Under the pieces are notes generated by a model that was given only the letters and a program-made list of their open reading frames with translations, had not been told where the DNA came from and did not search any database. A program made the translations under genes and the position numbers. A stretch of 64,000 bases of DNA from an uncultured Mediterraneibacter sp. (lineage in GTDB: Bacteria; Bacillota; Clostridia; Lachnospirales; Lachnospiraceae): the NCBI GenBank assembly GCA_944381125.1, contig CALWKB010000083.1:1-64000 (forward strand). Direction: 5' to 3'. Positions 1 to 9,242 of this stretch are shown one piece after another. How positions within the stretch are numbered: position 1 is the stretch's first letter; the number at the start of each line of letters is the position of its first letter.

Positions 1-153
1 CTGAGCGCCGACGGGCCGATCAAGCCTCCGTACGCAGTGTATTTTCAGGGCGGCCTGACCTGGGCGCACGCCCGCTTCGGCATACTGAAATCACTGCAGA
101 GCATGATAGACGCAGGAGTTGTCCCGATGGATAAAATACGGGCTCTGCTGTAA
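1..153 (+). CDS. 3' end of an unidentified protein (partial)
   Basis: The window opens inside a + strand reading frame that runs 50 codons from base 1 to a TAA at 151-153. The visible C-terminus is mildly basic and contains a Tyr-Phe-Gln-Gly-Gly-Leu-Thr-Trp segment followed by a helix-like tail ending in Lys-Ile-Arg-Ala-Leu-Leu. I do not recognise the family from this fragment. The in-frame codon use resembles the neighbouring genes and the frame stays open from the window edge, so it is probably real, but the start and function lie outside the window. Confidence 0.55.
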   Translation: MSADGPIKPPYAVYFQGGLTWAHARFGILKSLQSMIDAGVVPMDKIRALL

Positions 154-215
154 AAAACAATTCTGAGAGCCGGATCCGCCGGAATGTTTTTGAAGCGGAG
201 AAACAGGAGAGAGAA

Positions 216-1475
216 ATGAAAAAAATAATTGTGGCTGGAGCGGGAGCATCCGGTATGACGGCGGCCATTGCAGCGTCGTCGGAGGGGGCGGAGGTACTCC
301 TTCTGGAACATAAAGACAGGATCGGAAAAAAGATTCTGTCGACCGGGAACGGCAGATGTAATTTTACAAACACAAGTCAGGAGCCGGTCTGCTACCATTC
401 GGATAATCCGGGGTTCCCATGGAAAATAGTAGAAAAGTTTAATGCGAGGGACGTGATTTCCTTTTTCCTGCAGCTTGGTGTGTATTCAAAAAACAGAAAC
501 GGATATCTGTATCCGAATTCAGATCAGGCGTCCGCGGTGCTGGACGCCCTGCGCATGGAACTGGAGCGCCTGAAGGTGGAGATCCGGACGGAAACCCACT
601 GCCGGGAGATACGTCCCGGAAAAAAAGGTTTTACGGTTCTGACTGATCAGGGAAACTTCCGGGCGGATAAAGTGATTCTGGCCGCCGGCTCCAAAGCGGC
701 GCCGTCAACAGGTTCTGACGGCTCGGGGTATGATCTTGCGAAAATGCTCGGACACCGGATTGTTCCGGTGCTTCCGGCGCTTGTACAGCTCAGGTGCAGG
801 GGGGATTTTTTCAAAAGCCTGGCCGGGGTCCGGGCGGACGGGAGCGTTTCCGTCTGGTCGGAGGACGTCTGCATTGCCAGAGACAGAGGCGAGATTCAGC
901 TGACAAATTACGGAATTTCCGGAATACCTGTATTCCAGGTGAGCCGTTACGCGTCCCGGCTTATTTATGAAAAAAAAGAGGCGTACGCGGTTCTTGATTT
1001 TATGCCGGATTTCACATATGAACAGATGAATGCGTTCCTCCGCGCCAGGGCGCAGTCCAGGCCGGAAAAAACAGCAGGCCAGTTCCTGATCGGCCTTTTT
1101 CACAGGAAACTTTCGGATTTCTGGATTAAAGCAGCCGGCATTTCAGGAGAAAAAAAAGCAGGAACATTTACAGACGCGGATTTCGCCGCATTGTGCGCCT
1201 GGATTAAAAATATGAAAGTATATATTACCGGAACGAATTCATTTGAGCAGGCGCAGGTCTGCCGGGGCGGCGTGGATACCCGGGAAGTTGATCCCGATAC
1301 ACTTGAATCCCTGTATGTGCCCGGGTTGTACTTCGCGGGAGAGATTCTTGACGTGGATGGAATGTGCGGCGGCTATAATCTTACATTTGCCTGGGCCAGC
1401 GGATACACGGCCGGAAAATCCGCTGCACGCGGTATATCGAAATCGGAGGAGAAGAGAGCCTATGCTCAGGATTAA
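216..1475 (+). CDS. HI0933/BaiN-type NAD(P)/FAD-dependent oxidoreductase
   Basis: This 419-residue flavoprotein belongs to the HI0933 (YhiN, BaiN-like) family. The N-terminus carries a dinucleotide-binding Gly-x-Gly-x-x-Gly at residues 8-13. The family motif Ser-Thr-Gly-Asn-Gly-Arg-Cys-Asn follows near residues 42-49. The C-terminal FAD signature containing Gly-Glu-Ile-Leu-Asp-Val-Asp-Gly-x-Cys-Gly-Gly-Tyr-Asn lies near residues 375-390. A good ribosome site (AGGAGAGAG) precedes the ATG. It overlaps the next flavoprotein gene by 14 bases, so the two are translationally coupled. The substrate is unknown for most of the family. BaiN of bile-acid-converting clostridia is a member, but nothing else here points to bile-acid metabolism. 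Confidence 0.9.
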   Translation: MKKIIVAGAGASGMTAAIAASSEGAEVLLLEHKDRIGKKILSTGNGRCNFTNTSQEPVCYHSDNPGFPWKIVEKFNARDVISFFLQLGVYSKNRNGYLYPNSDQASAVLDALRMELERLKVEIRTETHCREIRPGKKGFTVLTDQGNFRADKVILAAGSKAAPSTGSDGSGYDLAKMLGHRIVPVLPALVQLRCRGDFFKSLAGVRADGSVSVWSEDVCIARDRGEIQLTNYGISGIPVFQVSRYASRLIYEKKEAYAVLDFMPDFTYEQMNAFLRARAQSRPEKTAGQFLIGLFHRKLSDFWIKAAGISGEKKAGTFTDADFAALCAWIKNMKVYITGTNSFEQAQVCRGGVDTREVDPDTLESLYVPGLYFAGEILDVDGMCGGYNLTFAWASGYTAGKSAARGISKSEEKRAYAQD

Positions 1476-3051
1476 TCAGCTGAAACTGCCCGTGGGACAC
1501 ACTGCGGCGCAGCTGAAAAAGAAAATCATAAAAAGCCTTCAGATCAGAGAGAATGAACTGAAGAGCTATACTGTAAGGAAAAAATCCCTTGACGCGAGAA
1601 AGAAGCCGGAGCTGTTTTACGTATATTCGGTTGATGTATCTCTGAGCGGCGAAGCCGCCGTACTCAGAAAAAGCAGGGGAAATGTGCAGAAGGTGACAGA
1701 GACGGCATACCGGATGCCGGAGTGCGGAAAGGAGAAAATGTCTCTGAGGCCTGTCGTAATCGGAAGCGGGCCGGCAGGACTTTTCTGCGCTTATCTTCTT
1801 GCCATGAAAGGATATCATCCGATTATCGCAGAGCGCGGCGCGCCGGTCCGCGAGAGGAAAGAGGACGTTGAGAACTTCTGGAAGACCGGAGTGCTAAATC
1901 CCGCGTCCAATGTTCAGTTCGGGGAAGGCGGCGCAGGGACGTTTTCCGACGGCAAGCTTAACACGCTTGTCAAGGACGCTTCCGGAAGGAACCGGTTCGT
2001 CCTGGAAACCTTTGTGTCGCTGGGCGCTCCGGAAGATATTCTGTGGGAACAGAAACCGCATATCGGCACCGACATACTGATAAATGTAGTTGAAGCTCTG
2101 CGGACCCGGATTGTCGGGCTTGGCGGCGAATTCCGGTTCTACAGCCAGGTGACGGACATCCTGCCCGGAGAAAAGACTCTTGTAATAAACGGCTGCGAAA
2201 AAATAAAAACAGAGGCTGCGGTACTTGCCATCGGACACAGCGCCAGAGATACGTTTCAGATGCTGTATGACCGGGGAATACATATGGAGGCAAAATCATT
2301 TGCCGTCGGCGTGAGAGTAGAACATCCGCAGAGTCTGATTGACAGAAATATGTACGGAGACGTCCGTAAAGAGAAGCTTCCGGCAGCCACATACAAGCTG
2401 GCCGAAAAACTGGAAAACGGAAGAGGCGTATATTCATTCTGCATGTGTCCCGGCGGCTATGTAGTCAACGCGTCTTCAGAGGAAGGCAGGCTCGCGGTCA
2501 ACGGCATGAGTTATCACGGCAGGGCCGGAGAAAATGCCAACAGCGCGATTATTGTGACGGTCGGACCGGAAGATTACGGAAGCAGCCATCCTCTTTCGGG
2601 AATCAGGTTCCAGCGTCAGCTGGAAGAGAAGGCATGGCAGGCGGGAAATGGAAAAGTGCCGGTTCAGCGGCTGGAAGACTTCAGGGAAAACCGTCCGTCT
2701 GTCTGTATCGGAAAGGTCCGGCCGAATATAAAAGGCGGATATACGCTTTCCGATGTAAGACACATTTTCCCGGAGGAACTGGCAGGGTCTCTGGAAGAAG
2801 GGATTACCCGGATGGGCAGAAAAATCCCCGGATTCGACGACGGTGATACGCTCCTTTCCGGTGTTGAAAGCCGGACGTCGTCTCCGGTGAGGATCAGCCG
2901 GAATGAACAGTTTGTTTCCACTGTTCCGTGGATATATCCCTGCGGAGAAGGAGCCGGATACGCAGGGGGAATTACTTCAGCGGCGATGGACGGCATGCGC
3001 GCCGCGGAGGCTCTGATCAGCCGTACTTATCCGGAACAGAAAGAAAACTGA
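1462..3051 (+). CDS. FAD-dependent dehydrogenase, COG2509 type
   Basis: The product is 529 residues from the ATG at 1462, which follows GGAGGAGAAG at a good distance. The frame stays open further upstream, but that part overlaps the preceding gene and has no ribosome site. Residues 1-90 form a small basic alpha/beta domain typical of COG2509 proteins. A Rossmann Gly-Ser-Gly-Pro-Ala-Gly occurs at 101-106, and a second FAD-contact region with Gly-Glu-Gly-Ala-Gly-Tyr-Ala-Gly-Gly-Ile lies near the C-terminus. The physiological substrate of this family is not established. The overlap with the gene before it suggests one transcript for the two oxidoreductases. Confidence 0.9.
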   Translation: MLRINQLKLPVGHTAAQLKKKIIKSLQIRENELKSYTVRKKSLDARKKPELFYVYSVDVSLSGEAAVLRKSRGNVQKVTETAYRMPECGKEKMSLRPVVIGSGPAGLFCAYLLAMKGYHPIIAERGAPVRERKEDVENFWKTGVLNPASNVQFGEGGAGTFSDGKLNTLVKDASGRNRFVLETFVSLGAPEDILWEQKPHIGTDILINVVEALRTRIVGLGGEFRFYSQVTDILPGEKTLVINGCEKIKTEAAVLAIGHSARDTFQMLYDRGIHMEAKSFAVGVRVEHPQSLIDRNMYGDVRKEKLPAATYKLAEKLENGRGVYSFCMCPGGYVVNASSEEGRLAVNGMSYHGRAGENANSAIIVTVGPEDYGSSHPLSGIRFQRQLEEKAWQAGNGKVPVQRLEDFRENRPSVCIGKVRPNIKGGYTLSDVRHIFPEELAGSLEEGITRMGRKIPGFDDGDTLLSGVESRTSSPVRISRNEQFVSTVPWIYPCGEGAGYAGGITSAAMDGMRAAEALISRTYPEQKEN

Positions 3052-3108
3052 TTCTGGCATGTGCGGCAGGGACGCCGCCAAATTCACAGAAAATTAATAT
3101 TAGTGTAC

Positions 3109-3137
3109 TATACACTTTTTTTAAACTGTGATAAAAT
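3109..3137 (+). promoter_or_regulatory. Candidate sigma-A promoter of the radC-mre cluster
   Basis: TATACA (3109-3114) and TAAAAT (3132-3137) are separated by 17 bases, and a TG sits one base before the -10 box (extended -10). It falls in the gap before radC. An inverted repeat with 6-base arms (AGTGTA, 3-base loop, TACACT, 3102-3116) overlaps the -35 and runs into seven Ts. That repeat could instead be a weak terminator for the upstream gene or an operator. Confidence 0.5.
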
Positions 3138-3176
3138 AAATCATTGTATTATGGCGTCGCAGCGATAAGATGCATA

Positions 3177-3884
3177 ATGAATACAAAAAAAATAAAAGAT
3201 ATGTACCGTGACGAACGGCCTTATGAAAAATGTGAACAATACGGAGCGGATAATCTGACAGACGCTGAACTGCTGGCGGTTTTGTTAAGGACGGGGACCA
3301 GGGGAGAAAACTCCCTGGAACTCGCGGGGAAGCTGCTTCATCCCGATTTTTCCGAAGGAGGCATTCTTAATATCCATAACTGGACAAGAGAAAGGCTACT
3401 CCGGGTAAAAGGAATCGGAAGAGTAAAAGCGGTTCAGATACTGTGTCTTTCCGAACTGGCAAAACGGCTGTCAAAGGCATCCGCGGCGGCAGGACTTAAT
3501 TTTTCTGCTCCGGATACGATCGCGCAGTATTACATGGAGGACATGCGGCATCAGAAAAAGGAGATCCTGAAGCTTCTTCTGCTTAATACGCGCGCAAGGC
3601 TGATCGGCGAGGTGGATATTTCTACAGGCACCGTGGATACTGCCCTGATTTCTCCACGGGAACTGTTTATAGAAGCACTGCAGCGGGGAGCTGTCTCAAT
3701 TGTGCTTCTTCACAATCATCCCAGCGGGGATCCCACTCCGAGCAAAGAGGACGTGCGGGTTACGCGGAGGATTGAGGGCGCGGGGAGTATGATCGGCATC
3801 GAACTGCTTGATCACATTATAATTGGCAACAATTGTTTTATCAGTCTGAGGGAAAAGGGATTCCTCCGGCAGAGGCAGGAGTAA
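3177..3884 (+). CDS. radC: RadC-family JAB/MPN domain protein
   Basis: The protein is 235 residues from ATG 3177; a TTG at 3144 would add 11 residues, and neither start has a clear ribosome site. A helix-hairpin-helix motif (Val-Lys-Gly-Ile-Gly-Arg-Val-Lys-Ala, 77-85) precedes the JAMM metal motif His-Asn-His-Pro-Ser-Gly-Asp-Pro-Thr-Pro-Ser-Lys-Glu-Asp (179-192), the signature of RadC/YeeS proteins. Length matches the family. RadC was named for a supposed DNA-repair role that has not held up, and its true function is uncertain. Its place directly upstream of mreB is common in Firmicutes, so it probably shares the transcript with the cell-shape genes. Confidence 0.93.
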   Translation: MNTKKIKDMYRDERPYEKCEQYGADNLTDAELLAVLLRTGTRGENSLELAGKLLHPDFSEGGILNIHNWTRERLLRVKGIGRVKAVQILCLSELAKRLSKASAAAGLNFSAPDTIAQYYMEDMRHQKKEILKLLLLNTRARLIGEVDISTGTVDTALISPRELFIEALQRGAVSIVLLHNHPSGDPTPSKEDVRVTRRIEGAGSMIGIELLDHIIIGNNCFISLREKGFLRQRQE

Positions 3885-3905
3885 AATAATAAGGGATGGA
3901 AAAAG

Positions 3906-4931
3906 ATGGCCAGGAATGTTTACGGACTGGATTTGGGCACATACGAGATAAAAGTGTTCGATAAGAAAAAGGATGAAATATGGTGCGAGAAAAATGTGAT
4001 TGCGATGAAAGACGGAAAGCATGTTTTCTCGCTGGGGGATGAAGCTTACGAAATGTTTGAAAAAGCTCCGGAAAATATCCGGGTTGTTTTTCCGATGAAA
4101 AGCGGAGTGATTGCGCATTTTGACGACATGCAGTATCTTCTGGGCAATCTTCTCGGGACGGGAAGACAGTTCGCCGGAGGAGCAGAGTATGTAATCGCCG
4201 TCCCCACTGATGTTACCGAGGTCGAAAAAAAAGCTTTTTTTGACCTTGTCTTTCATTCTGAGGCACGCGCCAGATCCGTGCGGATCGTGGAGCGGGGGCT
4301 GGCGGACGCGCTCGGATGCGGGATAGACATTATGAATGAAAAAGGCGTGTTTATCGCGAATTTCGGCGGCGGTACCACGGAGCTCTCGGTCCTTTCCTCA
4401 GGAGGCATCGTGCTGAACCGTCTTGTCAAGATCGGAGGCGACAGTTTTGACTGCGCTATTATTTCGCAGGTGCGGCACAACCTGGAGTTTCTGATCGGAA
4501 AGATGACCGCGGAGAGACTGCGAAAGAAATTCGGCATTTCCGGACAGGGCGCGGACCGCTCGATAACCGTGTCGGGCAGAAATCTGGTCACCGGAGTACC
4601 GGGACAGACGAAGATTCCGATCAGTCTTGTGAGAGCGGCTATGAAAGAGCCGGTTGACGAGTGCGCGCGCGCGATCCGGTCGATGATTGAACGGACTCCG
4701 CCGGATGTGAGGCGGGAAATTGAGGCTGCAGGAATTTATATTACAGGCGGCCTTTCGGAAATGAAAGGACTCTCTTCATATTTGAGGGAGAGCACCGGAC
4801 TTCCGGTTATAACTTCACCCGGGGCGAAGCTGTGCGCTGTGCGCGGCCTTCGGGAAATCATTTCTGATAAAATGTATTACAGACGGCTTCTTTATTCTAT
4901 GTTGGATGATAATTACAGGTGGTTGAGATAA
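3906..4931 (+). CDS. mreB: Rod shape-determining actin homologue MreB
   Basis: This 341-residue actin-fold ATPase forms membrane-associated filaments that orient the elongation machinery. Phosphate-1 (Gly-Leu-Asp-Leu-Gly-Thr, residues 7-12), phosphate-2 (Phe-Gly-Gly-Gly-Thr-Thr-Glu, near 153-159) and the adenosine motif (Ile-Thr-Gly-Gly-Leu-Ser-Glu, near 278-284) are all present in order. Length equals the family norm. It is followed one base later by mreC and then by mreD, the canonical mreBCD order, so assignment is secure. Its paralogue Mbl cannot be excluded by sequence alone, but the operon context favours MreB. Confidence 0.96.
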   Translation: MARNVYGLDLGTYEIKVFDKKKDEIWCEKNVIAMKDGKHVFSLGDEAYEMFEKAPENIRVVFPMKSGVIAHFDDMQYLLGNLLGTGRQFAGGAEYVIAVPTDVTEVEKKAFFDLVFHSEARARSVRIVERGLADALGCGIDIMNEKGVFIANFGGGTTELSVLSSGGIVLNRLVKIGGDSFDCAIISQVRHNLEFLIGKMTAERLRKKFGISGQGADRSITVSGRNLVTGVPGQTKIPISLVRAAMKEPVDECARAIRSMIERTPPDVRREIEAAGIYITGGLSEMKGLSSYLRESTGLPVITSPGAKLCAVRGLREIISDKMYYRRLLYSMLDDNYRWLR

Positions 4932-4932
4932 T

Positions 4933-5799
4933 ATGAAAAAGAAAAATCAGACATCCGTTACAAACAGATATATACTGCTGGGACTTTCCGCATTGTGCGT
5001 GCTCATGATGCTTTTGTCTTCGTTTTCGGACAAAGTGGGAGGTCCTTTTAAAGCGCTTGCAAATGTCACAGTCATTCCCCTGCAGCAGGGCATCAATCAG
5101 ATCGGCGGCTGGCTGGGGGATATGACGGATAATTTTGATACGATGGAGCAGCTGCGCGCTGAAAATACAAGGCTTCAGGAGCAGGTGGACAGCCTGATCA
5201 CAGAAAATAATTATCTTCAGGCGGATCAGTCCGAACTGGAAAGACTGCAGGACCTTTACCGGCTGGATCAGAATTACGCTGATTATGAAAAGATTGGCGC
5301 CCATGTGATCGGAAAAGATTCCGGAAACTGGTTCAACTCTTTTACAATTGATAAAGGAAGCCGGGACGGCATTGAAACAGATATGAATGTTATAGCCCAG
5401 AGCGGACTTGTCGGTATTGTTACCGATGTGGGGCCGACGTGGGCAACAGTGAGGTCTGTTATCGACGATTCTTCAAATATCAGCAGTATGTCTCTGTCTA
5501 CGTCGGATACATGTATTGTAAGCGGAGATCTTTCGCTGATGAGCGAAGGGCAGATCCGTTTCGAACAGATGGAAAATAACGACAACACAGTCAATGTGGG
5601 AGATCAGCTTGTGACGTCCTATATAAGCGATAAATATCTTCAGGGCATTCTGATCGGATATGTGAGCGAGGTGAATGTGGACGCAAACAATCTTACCCGT
5701 TCCGGATATATTATACCGGCTGTAGATTTTAAAAATCTTCAGGAGGTTCTTGTGATAACAACGACAAAAGCCGATCTTACGGGAAAGAGTGAAACATAA
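4933..5799 (+). CDS. mreC: Rod shape-determining protein MreC
   Basis: MreC is a bitopic membrane protein whose extracellular beta domain organises the elongasome. The 288-residue product has a basic cytoplasmic N-terminus, one membrane helix at about residues 14-33, a coiled coil at about 70-105 (Glu, Leu and Gln rich) and a C-terminal beta-barrel region with the expected Gly-rich turns (Gly-Leu-Val-Gly-Ile-Val). This is the family architecture and length. The ATG lies one base past the mreB stop, and mreD follows 17 bases downstream. Confidence 0.95.
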   Translation: MKKKNQTSVTNRYILLGLSALCVLMMLLSSFSDKVGGPFKALANVTVIPLQQGINQIGGWLGDMTDNFDTMEQLRAENTRLQEQVDSLITENNYLQADQSELERLQDLYRLDQNYADYEKIGAHVIGKDSGNWFNSFTIDKGSRDGIETDMNVIAQSGLVGIVTDVGPTWATVRSVIDDSSNISSMSLSTSDTCIVSGDLSLMSEGQIRFEQMENNDNTVNVGDQLVTSYISDKYLQGILIGYVSEVNVDANNLTRSGYIIPAVDFKNLQEVLVITTTKADLTGKSET

Positions 5800-5816
5800 C
5801 CGGAAGAAGAGGAGTC

Positions 5817-6359
5817 ATGATTATGATGAAATCAAAAAAAATAAAAAGAATTGCTGTCACCGCGGTATTGATTCTTGTTGTGTATCTTCTTCAGTGCACG
5901 ATTTTCCCTTCTCTGGAAATCGCGGGAATCAAACCGAATCTTCTGATCATAATCATATCGTCCGTCGGATTCATGAGAGGGCCGAGAGAGGGTATGATTA
6001 CCGGATTTGCAGCCGGGCTGCTGACAGATATTCAGTTTGGTGAGCTGATCGGGTTTTATGCTGTAATTTATCTTCTGATCGGGTATGTAAACGGGCTGTT
6101 CCGTCAGATGTATTACGACGAAGATATCAAGCTTCCGCTTTTCCTGATTACGCTCAGCGAGTTTATGTACGGAATTGTAATATATTTTCTTATGTTTCTG
6201 CTGAAAAGTGATTTTGATTTTCTGTATTATCTGAACAGGATTATTGTGCCGGAGCTTATTTACACTATCGTGGTCACACTGGTTCTTTATCCGTTTATCC
6301 TGTATATAAACCAGAAACTTGAAGCAGAAGAGAAAAGGAGTGCAAGTAAATTTGTTTAG
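5817..6359 (+). CDS. mreD: Rod shape-determining membrane protein MreD
   Basis: The 180-residue, very hydrophobic protein has about five predicted membrane segments and the motif Pro-Asn-Leu-Leu typical of MreD near residue 43. It is the third member of the mreBCD module. The ATG at 5817 follows AGAGGAG; a second ATG two codons later is possible. The 3' end overlaps the preferred start of the PBP2 gene by eight bases, suggesting translational coupling between MreD and the elongation transpeptidase. Confidence 0.94.
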   Translation: MIMMKSKKIKRIAVTAVLILVVYLLQCTIFPSLEIAGIKPNLLIIIISSVGFMRGPREGMITGFAAGLLTDIQFGELIGFYAVIYLLIGYVNGLFRQMYYDEDIKLPLFLITLSEFMYGIVIYFLMFLLKSDFDFLYYLNRIIVPELIYTIVVTLVLYPFILYINQKLEAEEKRSASKFV

Positions 6360-9210
6360 AGAAGTTATAAAGCGTATGAAAGAGGCGGGAGAATATATTA
6401 TCCGCAGCAGACTCGTGACGCTGATCGTGATATTTATTTTTACCTCCTCTATTCTTGTGGGGCGTCTTTTCTACCTGCAGATTGTGAGGGGAGAAGACTA
6501 CCTTGAGAATTATGAGCTGAAGATCAGAAAAACGAAAGAAATCGCCGCAACCCGCGGCAATATATACGACCGCAACGGAAATCTGCTGGCTTATAATGAG
6601 CTGGCATATTCGGTTACAATTGAGGACACCGTTCCTGCGGACACAGGAGCGAAAGAAAAAAATAAGATCCTGAACAATATTCTCGACAAGGTGCTTACAA
6701 TAGTGGAATCCAACGGTGATTCGGTTATAGACAGTTTTGGCATTATCCTTGACGCCTATGGCAATTATCAGTTCACCGAGACAAACGAAACGCTGCGCCT
6801 CAGATTTGTGGCCGACGTATACGGACAGGCATATATTGACAAGCTTACGGAAAAACAGAAGAATCAGTCCGCGGCTGAGATTATTCATTATCTCTGCTCG
6901 GAAAGATACGGACTGGACGATGAAAATGAAAGTCCGGAATATATACTGAAGATGATTAACATGCGGTACGCGATGGGACTCAACAGTTTTCAGCAGTTCA
7001 TGACGACGACGCTGGCTTCGGATGTTTCTGACGAGACGGCCGCGGCTATCATGGAAAACCAGAGTGTGCTTACAGGCGTTGATATTGAAGAAGATTCCCT
7101 GCGCAGATATGCGGACGGCGAATATTTCGCCTCCATAATCGGCTATACCGGCCAGATTTCGCAGGAGGAGTATGATGATCTGAGCAAGGAGGATAAAAAA
7201 CGGTATTCGCTTTCGGATATTGTCGGAAAGTCGGGAATCGAGCAGACAATGGACAGCATCCTGCAGGGAGATAAAGGAGAAACTACATTTTATGTGGACA
7301 ATCTCGGCAAGGTTACGGAAACGGTGAGCAATAAAAATCCGAAAGCCGGAAATGACGTTTATCTGACGATTGACAAAAATCTGCAGATCAGTGCGTACAG
7401 ACTTCTGGAAGAAAAACTCGCCGGCATAGTCGTTTCAAAGCTCCGGAATGTGCTGGAATATGATCCTTCACTGGAAAAGGATGAGAGCGACATTATCATT
7501 CCGGTCAGCAACGCATATAATTCGTTTATCGCAAACCGGATTATCGACATGGATCATTTCAGCAGTGAGAACGCAAAAGCGGCTGAAAAGGAAGTATATA
7601 AAATCTTCCATAATAAGAAAACAACGATCCTTCCTCAGATTATGTCTGAACTCAACAACGCCGACGCCGCGGTGTACAATGATCTGTCAGATGAAATGCA
7701 GGCATATATGGATTACATTTATGACACTGTGCTTACGGGATATCCCGGACTTATTCTCGCGGACGAGGTGGATACTTCCGACCAGATGTATATTTCCTGG
7801 AATACAGAAGGAGACGTCAGCCTGAAGGATTATCTGAATTACGCGATTGCACACAGCTGGATAGATACCGCGAGGTTTGGCGACAGTTCTTATTCAAGTT
7901 CATTGGAGATATATGGCGAACTGATGGCATATATAGAAGAATATTTGAATGAGGACAGCGGTTTCGACAAACTTCTCTATCAATATCTTATAAAATCAGG
8001 AAGTGTCACCGGAGCGCAGATCTGTTCTATTGTGTATGAGCAGGGAGTGCTGCCTATGGACGAAGCGGCCTACAACGGCCTGCGAAGCGGAAGCACGGAC
8101 GCGTATTCATGGCTCCTGGACAAGATCAGAAAGCTTGAGATTACTCCGGGCCAGCTGGCGCTTGAACCGTGTTCGGGCGGACTCGTTATAACGGATCCGG
8201 ACACCGGTGACGTACTGGCGTGTGTGTCATATCCGGGATATGACAACAACCGTCTGGCAAATACGATGGATTCGGCATACTACAATCAGCTCAATACGGG
8301 ACTGGCGAATACCTTTTACAACAGAGCGACCCAGGAAAAAACAGCCCCTGGTTCTACGTTTAAAATGGTATCTGCTGTCGCCGGTCTTACGGAAGGCGTA
8401 ATTAACGGCGACAGCTCATTCTACTGTGACGGAACGTTTACGGAAGTCACTCCAAGCCCCAGATGCTGGATATATCCAAGCGGGCACGGCTATCTGAATG
8501 TTGTCGGCGGAATCGGAAATTCATGTAATGAATTTTTCTATAATGTCGGATACAGCCTTGGGATGGACAGTGAAGGAAATTATGACAGCGAGAGAGGAAC
8601 CGAAAAACTCGCCAAATATGCGTCGATGTTCGGCCTTTCAGAAAAATCAGGAGTGGAGATACCGGAATCATCGCCGGAAATTTCCGATGAGTACGCGGTT
8701 CAGTCTGCAATCGGACAGGGTACAAACAACTTTACCGTAAGCCAGCTGAACAGATATGTTACCGCGGTCGCAAACAGCGGAACTGTCTATGACCTGACGC
8801 TTATCGACAAAACAACGGATTCCGGCGGCAATCTGATCAAAGATTATCAGGCGGATGTGCTCAGCACGATGGATGACGTGAGCGCGTCTACCTGGGATCT
8901 TGTGCACAGTGGAATGGAAAGCGTAATAGCCAATTCTGCGACATTTTCAGGCGTCGATCTTGATATGGCCGGGAAAACAGGTACGGCACAGCAGAGCAGC
9001 GTTCACTCAAACCACGCATTGTTTGTAGGATATGCCCCGACAGACTCTCCGGAGATCGCAGTTGCGGTCAGAATAGCATACGGCTACAGTTCTTCATATG
9101 CCGCGGAAGTGGCGAGGGATATCGCAAGGATCTACTTTGATCCTGATATGACGGATGAACTGATCACCGGAACTGCAGGAGAGCTTGGGTCCGCGCTTGC
9201 AGGCGATTAA
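6352..9210 (+). CDS. mrdA: Class B penicillin-binding protein 2 with a large insertion
   Basis: This is the elongation transpeptidase that cross-links peptidoglycan with RodA. The TTG at 6352 is preferred because AAAAGGAG lies 11 bases upstream, giving 952 residues; a TTG at 6319 gives 963. A signal-anchor helix at about 20-40 is followed by the dimerisation domain (Arg-Gly-Asn-Ile-Tyr-Asp-Arg-Asn-Gly near 65). The transpeptidase motifs are Ser-Thr-Phe-Lys (Ser668), Ser-Cys-Asn (724-726) and Lys-Thr-Gly (875-877). The protein is some 250 residues longer than usual because an acidic helical stretch (about 355-605) interrupts the transpeptidase domain before its first core strand. Cys and His residues around 690-710 resemble metal ligands. 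It ends the mreBCD block and precedes minC. Confidence 0.93.
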   Translation: MFREVIKRMKEAGEYIIRSRLVTLIVIFIFTSSILVGRLFYLQIVRGEDYLENYELKIRKTKEIAATRGNIYDRNGNLLAYNELAYSVTIEDTVPADTGAKEKNKILNNILDKVLTIVESNGDSVIDSFGIILDAYGNYQFTETNETLRLRFVADVYGQAYIDKLTEKQKNQSAAEIIHYLCSERYGLDDENESPEYILKMINMRYAMGLNSFQQFMTTTLASDVSDETAAAIMENQSVLTGVDIEEDSLRRYADGEYFASIIGYTGQISQEEYDDLSKEDKKRYSLSDIVGKSGIEQTMDSILQGDKGETTFYVDNLGKVTETVSNKNPKAGNDVYLTIDKNLQISAYRLLEEKLAGIVVSKLRNVLEYDPSLEKDESDIIIPVSNAYNSFIANRIIDMDHFSSENAKAAEKEVYKIFHNKKTTILPQIMSELNNADAAVYNDLSDEMQAYMDYIYDTVLTGYPGLILADEVDTSDQMYISWNTEGDVSLKDYLNYAIAHSWIDTARFGDSSYSSSLEIYGELMAYIEEYLNEDSGFDKLLYQYLIKSGSVTGAQICSIVYEQGVLPMDEAAYNGLRSGSTDAYSWLLDKIRKLEITPGQLALEPCSGGLVITDPDTGDVLACVSYPGYDNNRLANTMDSAYYNQLNTGLANTFYNRATQEKTAPGSTFKMVSAVAGLTEGVINGDSSFYCDGTFTEVTPSPRCWIYPSGHGYLNVVGGIGNSCNEFFYNVGYSLGMDSEGNYDSERGTEKLAKYASMFGLSEKSGVEIPESSPEISDEYAVQSAIGQGTNNFTVSQLNRYVTAVANSGTVYDLTLIDKTTDSGGNLIKDYQADVLSTMDDVSASTWDLVHSGMESVIANSATFSGVDLDMAGKTGTAQQSSVHSNHALFVGYAPTDSPEIAVAVRIAYGYSSSYAAEVARDIARIYFDPDMTDELITGTAGELGSALAGD

Positions 9211-9242
9211 GAGCAGGTGTCAAAAAGGAATGGTGATGTTAG

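Noticed and set aside
1243..1461. N-terminal extension of the COG2509 gene
   Set aside because: It overlaps the coding end of the first oxidoreductase in another frame and has no ribosome site; the ATG at 1462 has one.
216..1475. Bile-acid reductase BaiN
   Set aside because: Family membership alone does not give substrate, and no bile-acid operon genes are nearby.
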